NCBI GenBank assembly: GCA_033065855.1
Contig: JAVXUO010000687.1
Span: forward strand, 92,001-156,000
From: Escallonia rubra
Lineage: Eukaryota > Streptophyta > Magnoliopsida > Escalloniales > Escalloniaceae
DNA: 64,000 bases
Direction of reading: 5' to 3'
Shown here: piece after piece, positions 1 through 11,045 of the stretch
Numbering within the stretch: position 1 is the stretch's first letter
Layout: every line of letters starts with the position of its first letter
Notes under the pieces: model-generated
Told to the model about the DNA's origin: nothing
Databases searched by the model: none
The model's input: only the letters and a program-made list of their open reading frames with translations
Program-made: the position numbers and the translations under genes

Positions 1-128
1 AATCGCTGAAACATTAAGTGAAGGTTTCAAGGCAGTGCCACTTTCATGATGCATGATATTCCGTCTTTGTCAAAAAATGTGTTACTTTAATCTATATGTC
101 TCTATTTTTATTGAAATAAGTGGGGGAT
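1..128 (+). mobile_element. 3' internal end of a Ty1/copia element
   Basis: The last 11 bases (118-128, AAGTGGGGGAT) form the purine-rich polypurine tract that typically sits immediately upstream of a plant copia 3' LTR, and the next bases begin TGTTGAAG. No open frame is left in these 128 bases, so this is the untranslated tail between RNase H and the LTR. The rest of the element lies left of the window. Seen: the tract and the TG start. Inferred: copia class. Confidence 0.6.
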
Positions 129-635
129 TGTTGAAGTATTTTAATAAAAATGAGATTAATAGTTAACTATATTCATTATTGACTAATAATTTTGTTCATA
201 TCCCTCAATTTTGGCAATTACATTTCAAGTGTACTTATTTATCTTTATTAGTCAATAAGTGTAAATGATTACATATGTTTTGGAAAATTTATTTTGGACC
301 ACAATGTCTTGTTATTATAAGTTAAATGTGCCACATTTCTATACTTTTATTGGGTTTAAATGATGTTTAGAATTTTTCTTAAATTCTACCGATCAATGGC
401 ACATCAGTTACATTTTCCATTACACTACACATATAACCAAAGGCTTAGATGGTTTCCTATCACCTTTCCCAACAAGATGAAGAACCACGTTGGCTTATTC
501 AGGCTAGAAAGGAAAATGGTTCTCTTTTTGTTCTTAAGCTTGTGTCTTCGTTTGAGCCTCCCTCACCACACTTCATTCCTATATATTTATACTAGTATAC
601 ACTAGTATGATCATTTTAAGGAAAAGGTGTATTTT

Positions 636-685
<50 letters not shown>

Positions 686-747
686 GAAGAAGTGGTGTCT
701 TTGAGTTTTGATCATATATTCCGAGTAATATTTTGGGCAAAGAAACA
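129..747 (+). mobile_element. 3' LTR of the left-edge copia element
   Basis: It starts with TG right after the polypurine tract. I place its end at the CA of GGGCAAAGAAACA near 747 because copia LTRs end in CA and because the CACTA-like terminus begins there. The other LTR is outside the window, so the end is inferred rather than aligned. It contains a TA microsatellite (639-682). No gene is seen; the 81-codon open frame at 360-605 has no recognisable domain. Confidence 0.5.
639..682. repeat. (TA)n microsatellite
   Basis: About 22 uninterrupted TA units lie inside the copia LTR. Confidence 0.95.
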
Positions 748-816
748 CTATAAGAAAAACTGTATCATATACTCCGAGTAATATTTTGGGCAAAGAAACA
801 ATATAAGAAAAATTGT
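711..816 (+). repeat. 53-bp tandem duplication across an LTR/CACTA junction
   Basis: Unit 1 (711-763) and unit 2 (764-816) are 53 bp each and differ at only about three positions. Each unit holds the presumed LTR end (GGGCAAAGAAACA) followed by a CACTA-like terminus, CACTATAAGAAAAACTGT in unit 1 and CAATATAAGAAAAATTGT in unit 2. The duplication therefore followed the juxtaposition of the two elements. Confidence 0.8.
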
Positions 817-1749
817 CTTTAACGACGGACTTTTAGCGACGGATACTGTAACACCCTGAACCGTGATATGTCTAGCCGGTTAGTTATTATATTGGCGACG
901 ACTTTTATACGCGAAATTTAACATCGATTTCCATTAGTGAAATTTTATCGACAACTTTTAGTGTCGATTAGCATGATCGAATTTTTAACGGCTATCTTTA
1001 ACAACAAATTTTAAAAATTATAAGAGTTTAACGATGAGTGATGTTGATCGAGGTACTTAGTGACAATTAGCGTTAATGATATTTTAGAAGCCTTTAGCGA
1101 CAATTTCGTACTTTATCGTTAGTATTGAATTTATATTAACAATTTAATTAGCGACGATATATATATATATATTAAATACTTAGCATTGACGTATATTTTT
1201 TTAGCGACGAATTATCTACCTTAGCATTCGATATATGTGTAGCGACAATTAAAATGTTATTTTCAGTATCAGTGCGCTTTTTAGCGAAGATTTGTCCAAC
1301 GCGATAGCGTAACATGTTAATAATTTTCTTAGCACTTCAAATCGTAGATAATTATTTTTGAACCATTTCGCAAATAATAGAAAACTTCGGGTAAGCCTTA
1401 AAATGACTAACGAAACTTGAAGGGGGTTTTAGTAGTTTGTCTTTTAGGGTTTTATATATAACCTACATTTTTTAGCAGCCGTCCAAGCTTCTCTGTTCTT
1501 CGTCAGATACTCTAGAGAGATAGATACCGGGAGTGAGGAAGGCTCGTGGCAAAGAGATCACCGGCAATCGACAGACATTTTCAGTAAGCTTGCTTTGAGA
1601 TCTAAATTCCATGTGAATATATAGTAGGGGTAGGTGTAAATGGGTCTCCGTGTGTGTGTAATATCTATGTATATTTTTGTGGGATGGTGGACAGCCATGG
1701 GAGGGCTGTGATCATGGGTGTACAGGTTGTTGAGGTAACAGGTACGTGG

Positions 1750-2465
1750 TGTTGAGATTTAATCTTAAATCTCATGGGTGTTTGATTATTTAATTAACTT
1801 GGGTATCTAGATAACTTAAAGTGGATTGCTTTTTCTTTTATATGGGAGGCAGCCATCACTTGAATAGAGAAGGCAGCCTTCACTTGATTGAAGAAGCTGG
1901 CATGAAGATTGGTGCAGCAGTCTTCTTCTTCTCAATGAAGCGGCAACCGTTTCTTTTTAGAATTCAAAGTGAAGAGGCAACATTCATGAAGCGGTGCAAT
2001 TTGGCACTCTTCACTCATCGGCGCCAATGGAGAAAACAACGGTTGAATCCGTTGTGAATTTGCTAACGGAAAATGAATCTAAAATTCATTACCGTTGGGA
2101 TAAATTCTGAGAGAGGCTTCACGTCCTCTTTCCATGTGATCTCCATTTGCTTGTGTGTCCATATAAATACCTTTTTGGCAATCCAGTTTAGAATATATAC
2201 ACAAAATATTTTGCTAATAAAATTTCAGATTGCTCCCATAATCTCCCAAAATCTATCTACTATTGTTTCACAAAGATTTTTTGGAGATCTTCGATATTGC
2301 TAATCGCAGTTCTTCTCAGGCTTTGTTGTATCCTGAGAACGAATTTGTCTGCAACCCATTGACAAACTCTATCTTGAGTGGGGGCAAATAACGTTCTAAA
2401 GAAAGTGTCTTTAGATACGCCTCAAAGCCTTTTCCGTTTTCATTTCCCGACAATTTTTCCCAACA
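1750..2465 (+). mobile_element. Nested solo LTR (copia-like, 716 bp)
   Basis: It begins TGTTGAGATT and ends TTTTTCCCAACA, and is bounded by a perfect 5-bp TSD CGTGG (1745-1749 and 2466-2470). A TATA-like ATATAAATA lies near 2161. There is no internal region, so it is a solo LTR left by LTR-LTR recombination. The copia class is inferred from length and TGTTG start. Short open frames inside (1821-2057, 2073-2303) have no recognisable domain. Confidence 0.85.
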
Positions 2466-2879
2466 CGTGGTCATGGCGTGGTGGGTTGCCGTGAATAGGC
2501 TGTTTGCGCGTAAGCGGGGGGGTTCGTGAGTAGACGGCCATGACTGCCGTGGAATGGAAGTGGGTGAAGGTGCTGATGAGTTTGCAAGAGTTGTACGAAG
2601 AGGATGATAAATTTCAAGGATCTCTTAGAAAAGTCAGTGTCTAGAAGATTTTTATGTTCTGGATGGTTATTTGTTCTAGGGAAAATCAAATTTGTATTCC
2701 AAGAACTTTCATTTAGGAAGAGAAAATTTGAGATCTGCATTGAAGAGGTCTTAGTGGTCATCTTAACGTAACAAGGCCATTGCAAGTGTGGAGGAGCGGT
2801 ACTATTGCCCAGAAGGCATGCGAGAAATGGAAAGGGGGGGAAGATTGGAGCAGCTATGCCACAAGGCAGTGGGTTGAGA

Positions 2880-3480
2880 AATATGTGAGTCGTGTGTGTG
2901 CTCATAGGTATATATGTATAGTGGGTTTTGGGTTGTGTGAATGGTGAGTAAATGGGTGAAGGATGTGTCTAATGTATGCATCTCTGCTGTGTACAATGAG
3001 ACGAGGGAAACCGAGTAGAATAATATCATTGCATTTTGGTGAATTACTGAGTGGTTTGGTGTACCTCATGTGTGTTTTGGATGTAAGGTGACTACAAGAA
3101 CCTGTGTGAGTGAAATGGGTTCAGAAAAGTGGGAGGGAAAGAGGCTAAGGGTGAGCTGTGCGCATGAAAAGGGGAAGGGGAAGGGAGATGCTGTGCTGTT
3201 TTAGGAGTTTTGTGTGTGTTGACGTGAGTATGGGGGTGCGTGTATATATATATATATGTGTGTGTGTAGCTGTGCGAATATGGGTGTGTGTGGAATGAGT
3301 TTGGAGGTGTACATGGGTGAATGAGTGTGAAAAGAAAGAAAAAAGAGGGGGAAGAAAGACCCACTGCTGTGAGGCAGTGGGTATGGGGGCGGGGGGAGAA
3401 ATTATATGCTTGTGTTCATGTGGCATAAAAGTGAGTGTGTATTGTGTGTTTTGGTGTGTGTTTTTGGTTGTATGTGGGGG
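2880..3480 (+). repeat. GT-rich low-complexity domain of LTR1
   Basis: Interrupted TGTG/TATG runs with a short TA stretch (3244-3256). The equivalent domain occurs in LTR2 (32340-32960) and, inverted, in LTR3 (~39000-39850). Open frames of 75-144 codons on the minus strand here are His/Thr-rich by-products of the repeat. Confidence 0.85.
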
Positions 3481-5200
3481 TGAGTAGGTAAAGCCTTGGG
3501 TGTATTATGTATGCATGGGGTGATTGGCAGAGAGGACAGAAGAAAGAAGAAGTGGGTAGCTGGGCTCAGTCAGTTTGGGTGGTACCTTGTGCAAGCACAG
3601 GTGTACCACAGGTTAGTGTTAGGTATGGCGCTTGCATTATATATCATATAGTGATCGTTTACACGTAAAACTTTACAGTATAATACCTTAGGTTATTTTA
3701 GAATTTCTGGAAAACGTTTATAATTTTCTGAAATCATATGTATTTTTAGTATTTTCTGTAATTTCAGATTTGTAAAATTCTTTTGGAGCCCTTAAACTCA
3801 TGAAAATGTTTTGGAAAAATTTGAGTAATGTTTTTATGGTATAAATAAGTCCCAGTTTAAGTTTGGTAATTTTTAGAATTTATTTGCTTTCAATTTCGTA
3901 AAGCATTGATTTTAGCAAAATGAAAATTTTAAAAATAGTTTTGATATCTTTTAAATTCTGATTTCAATTTCTATAATTTTTATATGTATTTTAAAGTTCC
4001 TATAAAAATTATGGGACTTTATTTTCAGCTAGAGACAATTATGGCTATTTATGGGGTTTTATTGTATATAAAGAAATTATTTTAATTCAAAAATATTCAT
4101 AATTTCAGAAAATTCATATTTTGACTTTTTATAATGTTTTAAGCTATAAAAGTGTTTATTGTAATTTATAATAAATTTGAAATATTGTTGCGCATTAAGG
4201 AGTGTACGGAATTTTCAAGTAGGTTGGTTGCATGCGAGGCCCGCTTTGAGTTGAGCGATTTTAAAGTTAGAAGTGAGCACGTGGTAGGTAGCTGATATTA
4301 GGCTTATAGTATTTCAGCATAGATTACGTTCTAACAAATGGATTGCAAATCTAGGTTTATTCAGAAAATATTGGTCAAGGTAATTGGTAGCATCGCTTAA
4401 CTTGGACCGAGGTTAGGATTTTTTCTCTGAACCCTACTCATCATCCGAATCCATATGTTTGATCTTAATGGTTTTGCGAAAATTTATTGAACTATTGTTT
4501 TATAAATTTTCCTGAAAATATTTGGATTTTGCAAGTGAAACCCTAACTTGAACCTTAAGCGATCATTTGAAATTCTTTGTTTTTTCTCATCTGTTTTATC
4601 GATTCAATTATCATAAAATGTTTTGAATTCTATTTACTGTTTCTCAATGTTGACATGAGTTAGTAACTTGGGAGCCATAAGGATGGTATGTATTGTTGGC
4701 GTTATAAGGATGGTATGTTGGATGTGTTTAACTAGTACCTAGATGGATTCGTCAGTGTACATATGCATATGTAAAGCGTATCGAGCACTGTCGGGGTGGC
4801 TTTGCTACAGTGTACTACTCATGTTCAATGTTTCATGTTTATGTTTTATTGCACTTGAACTGTTTTGAATATTATCCATTCATGTTTTATTATACCTGAA
4901 GTGTTTCAAATGACTATTATTTAAGGGATTTAGTTGAATACTCGTCCCTATGTTTATATCGTATTGCAGTGATTGCATCAAAAGCAAAATCCCTTAAAAA
5001 GATGTTATTGGACTTAAATGTAAAATCGTTCGTTTTGTTTATCTTTGTCGAAATGCTGTCTTTTATTGAAAATACTCTTAAAATATTTTGTTTGACTCTA
5101 TGTGAAAACTCGTCCGAATCGTTTTGTTATTTTAATCTTTGATCGACCTTACTGGGCTCTCGAAAACTCACTCTCCTTTGACTTCCTTTCCGTAGGTCAT

Positions 5201-7141
5201 TGTTAGACCCCGCATATTTAAATGCTTATATAAAAAAATAATAATAATTAAAAAAAACTTAGAGAGCTTGGGGACGTAATGGGTATTTTGAAATTCTTAT
5301 TGTTTTAGGAATATAAGTATAAATTTAATAGGTATCTGAAAGTTACGTACTATATATTTTTCATAAGAACACAAGGAAGTTCAGAAAAGTTTCCAGAGAA
5401 TCCCAAGGAAGTGCCATATTGAGATTTTGGAATTACTTTGAGGTAAGAATTTAATTTGATTACTGAATCGAGATTCGTAGTAAGAATCTTACGAATTTTC
5501 TTCGTTTTAGAACCTAATTGAGATCTTTGGGTATGTTAAATTTTAGGGCTTTTGATACAATTGGATTGAGAAGATCAATATTTTGGGTTTAATTGTGCAA
5601 TTCGAGGTAAGAATTTTTATTTTTGAAATTCGAATCAGCGTTGGACTAATCAATCTTATATGTTTAATGGTTAAATTCTCGTTATATTACTGGTCAATGG
5701 AATTAATTATTGGTGCTCCACCGTTAAAAATACTGTGTATCCGATTTGGAGTCAATTGAAAATCTCAGTTGTTGCCTCGATGTTCGTGCTAGCTTTATGT
5801 CCGTTTTCATTCCGTCTGTGTAAACTCGTGTACTGAATGATGAAGTATTCTCCCACTTATAAGTTTTTAATGGTTTGGTGGAGTCTATGATTGAACCATC
5901 ATTAGATGATGATTACTCTAATCATTCTTCACTTTTTGACAATTATAACTCATTGTACCAAATCTGTTTCCTTTCATGCAATTTCAATTTCAGCCTCTGA
6001 TCTGCACAGGCATCATGCCATGCGTCATCCCTAATCAGGCATGGTATCTTGTTCTGTTATTTTCCTTTTTGTACACGTTTGTTTCTTTTTGTTTTGTTTT
6101 TGTTTTCTTTTGGTATTTGATCCTTATGAGATTAAATACACCGATTTGAGTAATAAAACTTTCATTGAACTCGTCTTTGCGTCCTTTTCAATCTGTATAC
6201 AAAATTTGGTATATTCTAATAGAAGGTATAATAACCCCCTTGTATTACTTGTAATATCAGTTTATGTTCCGCCATTTAACTTTACGAAATTATTGAGTGA
6301 CATTAAATGTGAGCCTTAAGCCACCAAGTGTACTTGACCAACACATTTACTTCATCCGGGTGACTTGTTGGTGCATCGTTTTGTTTATTGATTTAATGTA
6401 TGAGTAGTTCCATGAGCCATGTCACAGTGTATGTGACACTTTTTGTTTCTGACTTACCCGCATGGATTGAAACGTGGGCTAACTCAATGTGATGAGTTAG
6501 AGATCGCGATCTTATTTTCTGAACCTGGTTCCACATGTCAGTGATGACATGCGTGACCTTATTCTGAATGGCTCCCTAGTGTCTGTCTCTATACAAGGAT
6601 GTATTTTTGACATTTTGAAATTCTGTCTTTGTATGAAAATATATTTTGGCACTTTAAAATTATGTCTCGTATCTGTTCCGTTAAAATTTTGTACCTTCGA
6701 AATTTCGTTCTTCAGACATTTTTTTTGTATCCCTTTTGGTTGGTCCGTTGACCGACCTTACTGGGCATTTGGCTCACTTCCTTATTGTTTTTCTCTCAGG
6801 TATCAGTAAAAAGGGGACTGAATTGCAGAGCTAGCTATGCGATTGAGAGCTAGCAAATTTTATATCAGAGTCAGTATTACTAGTTTAGTTTGGTTATTTT
6901 TAGAAAGTACAATAGGAGGACCTATGTGGATTTGGATGATAAATTTAGAACTACGTGTAGGAGTAATTTGGGGACTTAATTACTGTTTTAGGTCTATTTG
7001 AGACGTAATTATGTGACTTGGAGATTTTTTTTTTAAAATTTTTAGATGCTCTGACTAACCAATTTGGGAGACTTATGAATATTTGGAATTTTCTGTCTTT
7101 ATTGATTTGAATTTAATGCTTCAGAAATTCGGGGCGTTACA
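5201..7141 (+). mobile_element. Nested solo LTR of a Ty3/gypsy Tekay-like element (1941 bp)
   Basis: It begins TGTTAGACCCCG, ends CGGGGCGTTACA and is flanked by a perfect 5-bp TSD GTCAT (5196-5200 and 7142-7146). The stretch around 6411-6550 (GAGCCATGTCACAGTGTATG, then GATCGCGATCTTA, then CAGTGATG) matches, in reverse complement, the LTRs of gypsy element C (52320-52470 and 58670-58800), placing it near that lineage. It interrupts LTR1. Open frames at 6041-6319 and 6549-6809 have no recognised domain. Confidence 0.88.
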
Positions 7142-7435
7142 GTCATAGCCAGTATTAAGTTGCCCGAATAAGGATTAGAGCCGAGCAAGCGAAAGAAAAA
7201 TGAATTAATCTTGGTATTGATTATTAGAACCCCAGCGTGGGTGACTTAGATTGTTTATTATTCAGGTTTAAATTAGTTCCAGATATGATTGTACATTAAG
7301 GGAAAATACTTTAATGGATGTTTAGTTGCTCTTAAAGTTTTCGTATTATTTGGTTAAGTTTTGAGGATAATATTGTTTAGTGATTGATCGATCGATTGTC
7401 TAACGTTCTGAAAATTTTTGGGATGTTACAGATGC

Positions 7436-7620
7436 CTTTCCGTTGCTAAAAGCAACTTTTAGCGACGGAAATCCCTGTCGCTAAAAGTTCGTAGCTAAAT
7501 GTTTTCAGGGACGTCGCTAAATGTTTTCAGTGACGTCCCTGAAAACATTTAGCGACGGGTTAATACTGACGGAAATTCCGTCGATAAAAAAGTTTTTCAG
7601 AATTTTTAATTTCAGACGAA
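7436..7620 (+). repeat. E0 subterminal repeats with a 19-bp perfect palindrome
   Basis: TTAGCGACGG-type repeats in both orientations. A perfect inverted repeat has arms at 7512-7530 and 7539-7557 around an 8-base centre. In CACTA elements such subterminal repeats are the binding sites of TNPA-type proteins; binding here is inferred. Confidence 0.75.
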
Positions 7621-8075
7621 TTTTGCAGAGTTCCCTCCCGTGGGGTGTCTGTTGCAAAATTGACAAAGTAATATTTCCATTTATTCATCAAAAGGGACCA
7701 ATTAGTGGCAGTCAATCGGACATTCGTCGGGTTGCTCCCGGGACTACAGAGTAGCTGGATAGGTGACCGGTGCCATAGCAAGTGAGGGGCGCGTTTAGCT
7801 ATCTCTTTCTGACTGTAAGCTTCAACTCCAGTTCGAAACAGAGTCTTGCTTTGCTTTGGAAAACAGGCTTCAATGGTGTACAGAGGAACAATGAAGCCAC
7901 TGTCCACCCTTCAATTCGAATTAGCAAAAGCGGAAAGCATTCGGGTAAGGGTAAGCCAGCGTTCCGACCTGGGATAATAAGCTCATGAGCTTGGTCTTAG
8001 TTTCCCCCGCCTGTCCAGGGTTGAGCCCTGGGATTTGACGGTTGGGTAGCTTCGCTGTATTTTAAGGAGCTAGTC
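7621..8075. other. GC-richer anonymous segment inside E0, possibly organelle-derived
   Basis: About 450 bp of balanced composition sits between two blocks of CACTA subterminal repeats. It lacks the AT-rich repeat character of its surroundings. The minus strand keeps a 115-codon open frame (7560-7907) and the plus strand 77- and 68-codon frames, none with a domain I recognise. The style, with runs such as CCCCCGCCTGTCC, reminds me of plant mitochondrial intergenic DNA, but this is only an impression. It could equally be a captured nuclear fragment. Confidence 0.35.
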
Positions 8076-8290
8076 CTTAAAGAAATAAAATTAGTGACGG
8101 GTTTATATTCGTCGCTAAATGTTTTTTTTTTCCAATAGTTTTTATGGTTTAAGGGCGGATTGTATTTCGTCACTAAATGTCGTAAAAATAATGCTTCTAG
8201 CGACATCTTAATTCGTCGCTAAAATTCCAAAAATTTTGAAAAATACACTTTTAGCGATGGTAAAATTCGTCGCTAAAAGCATTTCTTCCT
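8076..8290 (+). repeat. E0 subterminal TTAGCGACG repeats, inner block
   Basis: Five or more copies of (T)TAGCGACG or CGTCGCTAAA with mismatches. It continues the 7436-7620 block across the anonymous segment. Confidence 0.75.
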
Positions 8291-8580
8291 CAAAACCTAT
8301 TCCATCTTCTATTTTCTCTCGCGCCGTCCTCCCTCTCTCTCTCTCCTCCCCCCCTGCTGCCAACACGGCTCTAGCCACCTTTATCGCCACCGATCTTTCC
8401 CCTTTCATCCTCACCTCCATTCTCGCGACCCCCCTCCCCCCCCCACCTCCATCATGCCCTATAGACCCACTGCCCCACTGTCCATCGCCCGCAACCCCGG
8501 CGACCGGCCACTGCACCGCTGGCCAACGGCCCACCGCATACCCGGCCGCCCCACCACCCCCCACTATTGTACATATTTAA
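8291..8580 (+). other. GC-rich leader of CACTA element E0
   Basis: A C-rich, Pro/Ser-codon-like tract with a CT microsatellite. Comparable GC-rich tracts sit just inside one terminus in E1 (18536-18735), E4 (27930-28352) and E2 (47433-47640), always at the end opposite tnpA, which suggests the transposon's promoter-proximal leader. Overlapping open frames on both strands (114 and 118 codons) look like composition artefacts. Confidence 0.5.
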
Positions 8581-8600
8581 TTTTTACTATTAACCATTAT

Positions 8601-8990
8601 CACTACAAGAAAACAGACTTTTAGCGACGAGAAAATCCGTCGCTAAAAGCCTAAAATCCGTCGCTAAAAGAATTAGCGACGGATTCACCGTCGCTAAAAG
8701 TCCTTCGTATGAAAGCCCATCACTAATAGTTTAGTGACGGAATTTTGAAATTCGTCGCTAAATATGTAATTTTTTGCGACGAATTTATTTTCAATTAGCG
8801 ACGGATAGTCCGTCGCTAATTATATTTTTAGAATTTTAATTTATTTTCTTTTTTGTCAAATTAGCGACGGATTAAATGTTTTAGCGACGAAATATTCCGT
8901 TGCTAAAAAAACTTATTTAGCGATGGAATATTCTGTCGCTAATTAACTTATTATAGGAATACTTTTAGCGACATAATTAATCCTTCGCCA
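8601..8990 (+). repeat. E1 left terminus and subterminal repeats
   Basis: The terminal inverted repeat is followed by about a dozen TTAGCGACGG/CCGTCGCTAA copies, the presumed TNPA-type binding sites. About 300 bp of AT-rich sequence without a gene follows up to the end of tnpA. Confidence 0.85.
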
Positions 8991-9291
8991 AAAGTCAATT
9001 TTTTTTTGGATTTTTTTTTTATTTTTCAATTACCCAGACCTGTAATACAAATTTCATTTCTCAACAACAACGCGCAATAATCAATACAAATATAAATATA
9101 TATAATTAATCATAAAAAATATTTATTATAAAAAAGACTCATATGTACAAGCCGGGAACCCGATACCGCCGGTTAGGGGAGGGGAGAAGAGTACAAGCCG
9201 GGTGCAGGGGGCGGGGGGAGGGGGAAAGCTAGGAACAGGCACGGGAAGGGGCTCATCAGGGGTTGCCGAGTCCCGGATCTGGATCCTACTG

Positions 9292-10890
9292 ATCCGGGGT
9301 CGGCTCGACATGTCCAGCAGTGCCCTGCTCCTTGATCATCCTCACCACCACTGTAGCAATGCGCTGAATCTCCTCGTCGTCCAACTGACAACGAGGAGCC
9401 GGTGTCTGTGGAGGGCAGCAGGGGGTGAGGACGCTCCTATCACGGCACGAGCAGTCGTGCTAGGCAGGCTGCGTATGCGGCCTTTCGGCCGATTCACGAC
9501 CTCCGGCGTATCCAGCCTTCGCTTCAACCCCCCAGTACTCGCAGCCGTACTAGTGGACACTGATGGCTGTCCGGACTCCTGCTCGGACCCCCTTAGTTGT
9601 TCATACGAGGCCTGCAAAAATAATGGTTTAACGATATGTTAGAGCATTAATTAACGAAACGAACATTGAGGATAAAAAGAAAAAACATTAACAACTTAAA
9701 TAATTGACTCACATCGATCCGCCAGGCAATATCTGAAATATAGTCGCCCGCCCGGTGCGCCTCGTCCTTGTCCTTCTTCCGCACGTGCGTCTGACTATAG
9801 GTCAGAGCTATGACCTCATCCTCCTCCAGATCCGGGTGCTCGACCGCGTTCATGTGTCGGACGATGTTGTGTGGCACCGACCCCCCGTGTGCGTCAGATC
9901 TCTGTTCTGTCTGTTCTTGGCCCCGCTCTTACTCTTGGCGTCCCAGCCTGGATCCGCAGCCCACTGATCTATCATCTCCCCCCATACACGGTGAGATATC
10001 CAATGTGGGGGATATCTCGTCATGTCCGTCATCGGGGCACCCTCGGGTAGCATCTTCTTCGCCCGGTCCCGTGCATCGTGGAGCCATCGACGGTAATTCT
10101 TGTCGATGTAGGCAAAGAAAGCCTGCTGCCCCAGTACCTGCTGCTGAGGCGTGTCAAATGTGAACCCCTCATGTAAGGCATTCAATAACATAAATTGACA
10201 ACAGAAAACAAACTGTAATTAAACATTTACTAACGCTGAAAAAAATACTTCACCGTACCAGCCACTCCTCCCATAAGGCCTCCTTCGCAGCGGCATCCCA
10301 GTCCTTCCAGTACAGGCGTGGCTCAAAGAATCATCCCTTCACAAGAACGCCGATCTTCGTCCTCGCCTGATTCTCTAGGATCCTGCCAAAGAAGTAAATA
10401 AATAAATTAATACAGTTCAAATATAAATTAACACCCCAAAATTTTAAATATAAGGCATGAGGTGATATTTTTAGTACTTATAGGCCCTCCTGCGTGAGCG
10501 TAACTCTATGTTTACGCTGGGGGTCGATGCGTACCCCGCGTGTCGAACCACGGCCTCGTCGAGATCCTACAAAACACAGACATTAATACAATTCAAATAT
10601 ACTTTAAATATAAGGCTAGCGAAAATGTACTAAATACCGTTATCAACTATACCTGAGGTAGAACCCACGGAAGATGGAGAATGCACGCGCGTGTGGGATG
10701 AATCTGCGTCGGGCTGGGGCGACGGCTGGGGCGATGGCTGGGGCTGGGGCCCCATCTGCTGTCCGCGATCACTCTGTGCCTCGTCATCAGTAGGCAATGA
10801 CGAGGTGGGACCCACCGGGGAGGAAGCAGCTTGGCGTCCAGCCCGGCCACGAATAGCCCGTATCCTATCCATATCTGACTTCATATAGAT
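9292..10890 (-). pseudogene. tnpA-like gene of E1 (plant transposase, Ptta/En/Spm type), decayed multi-exon
   Basis: Minus-strand exon-like segments are separated by AT-rich introns. An N-terminal exon (10884-10630) carries MDRIRAIRGRAGRQAAS and a Gln/Pro-rich stretch. A middle exon (about 10380-10256) includes FFEPRLYWKDWD. Exon 10191-9850 has AYIDKNYRRWLHDARDRAKK and then PPHWISHRVWGEMIDQW, typical of the Ptta/En/Spm (Transposase_24-like) family. Exon ~9877-9720 carries HMNAVEHPDLEEDEVIAL. The last exon (~9617-9292) ends QLDDEEIQRIATVV, then GHVEPTPDQ and a stop. In En/Spm systems TNPA binds subterminal repeats. Stops break the frames (for example TGA before FFEPRLYW), so I call it a pseudogene. 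E2 has a colinear copy. Confidence 0.7.
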
Positions 10891-11045
10891 AAATTACAAA
10901 GACATTAACACGTTAAAAACAATAATTTGGCAGAAATCATCATCGGCACTATATATATATATGAACGGATGTGCAAAAACACATCATTAAACATCAAGTT
11001 CTAAAATGTTACTACATTTTTCCCGTGATGTTACAACATTACAAG

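Larger units (their letters stand above)
847..7430 (+). mobile_element. Solo LTR of a large Ty3/gypsy-like family (LTR1), carrying nested insertions
   Basis: It begins TGTAACACCC and ends GGGATGTTACA, with flanking GATAC (842-846) and GATGC (7431-7435), a 5-bp TSD with one mismatch. Removing two nested solo LTRs (1750-2465 and 5201-7141 with their TSDs) leaves about 3.9 kb, close to the ~3.7 kb of the related LTR at 23646-34897. Internal landmarks shared with that copy are TTAGCGACG-like motifs near the 5' end, a GT-rich domain with GCAGCC motifs, an ACAGTATAATAC block near 3675, a GTAAAGCGTATCGAGCACTG block near 4773 and a GACCTTACTGGGC block at 5147. No coding capacity is seen. The gypsy/Tekay-like class is inferred from the end sequence and the last block. 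Confidence 0.75.

Noticed and set aside
8208..8580. Overlapping 114- and 118-codon frames on opposite strands
   Set aside because: GC-rich composition without stops; overlap on both strands and lack of any domain argue against a gene.
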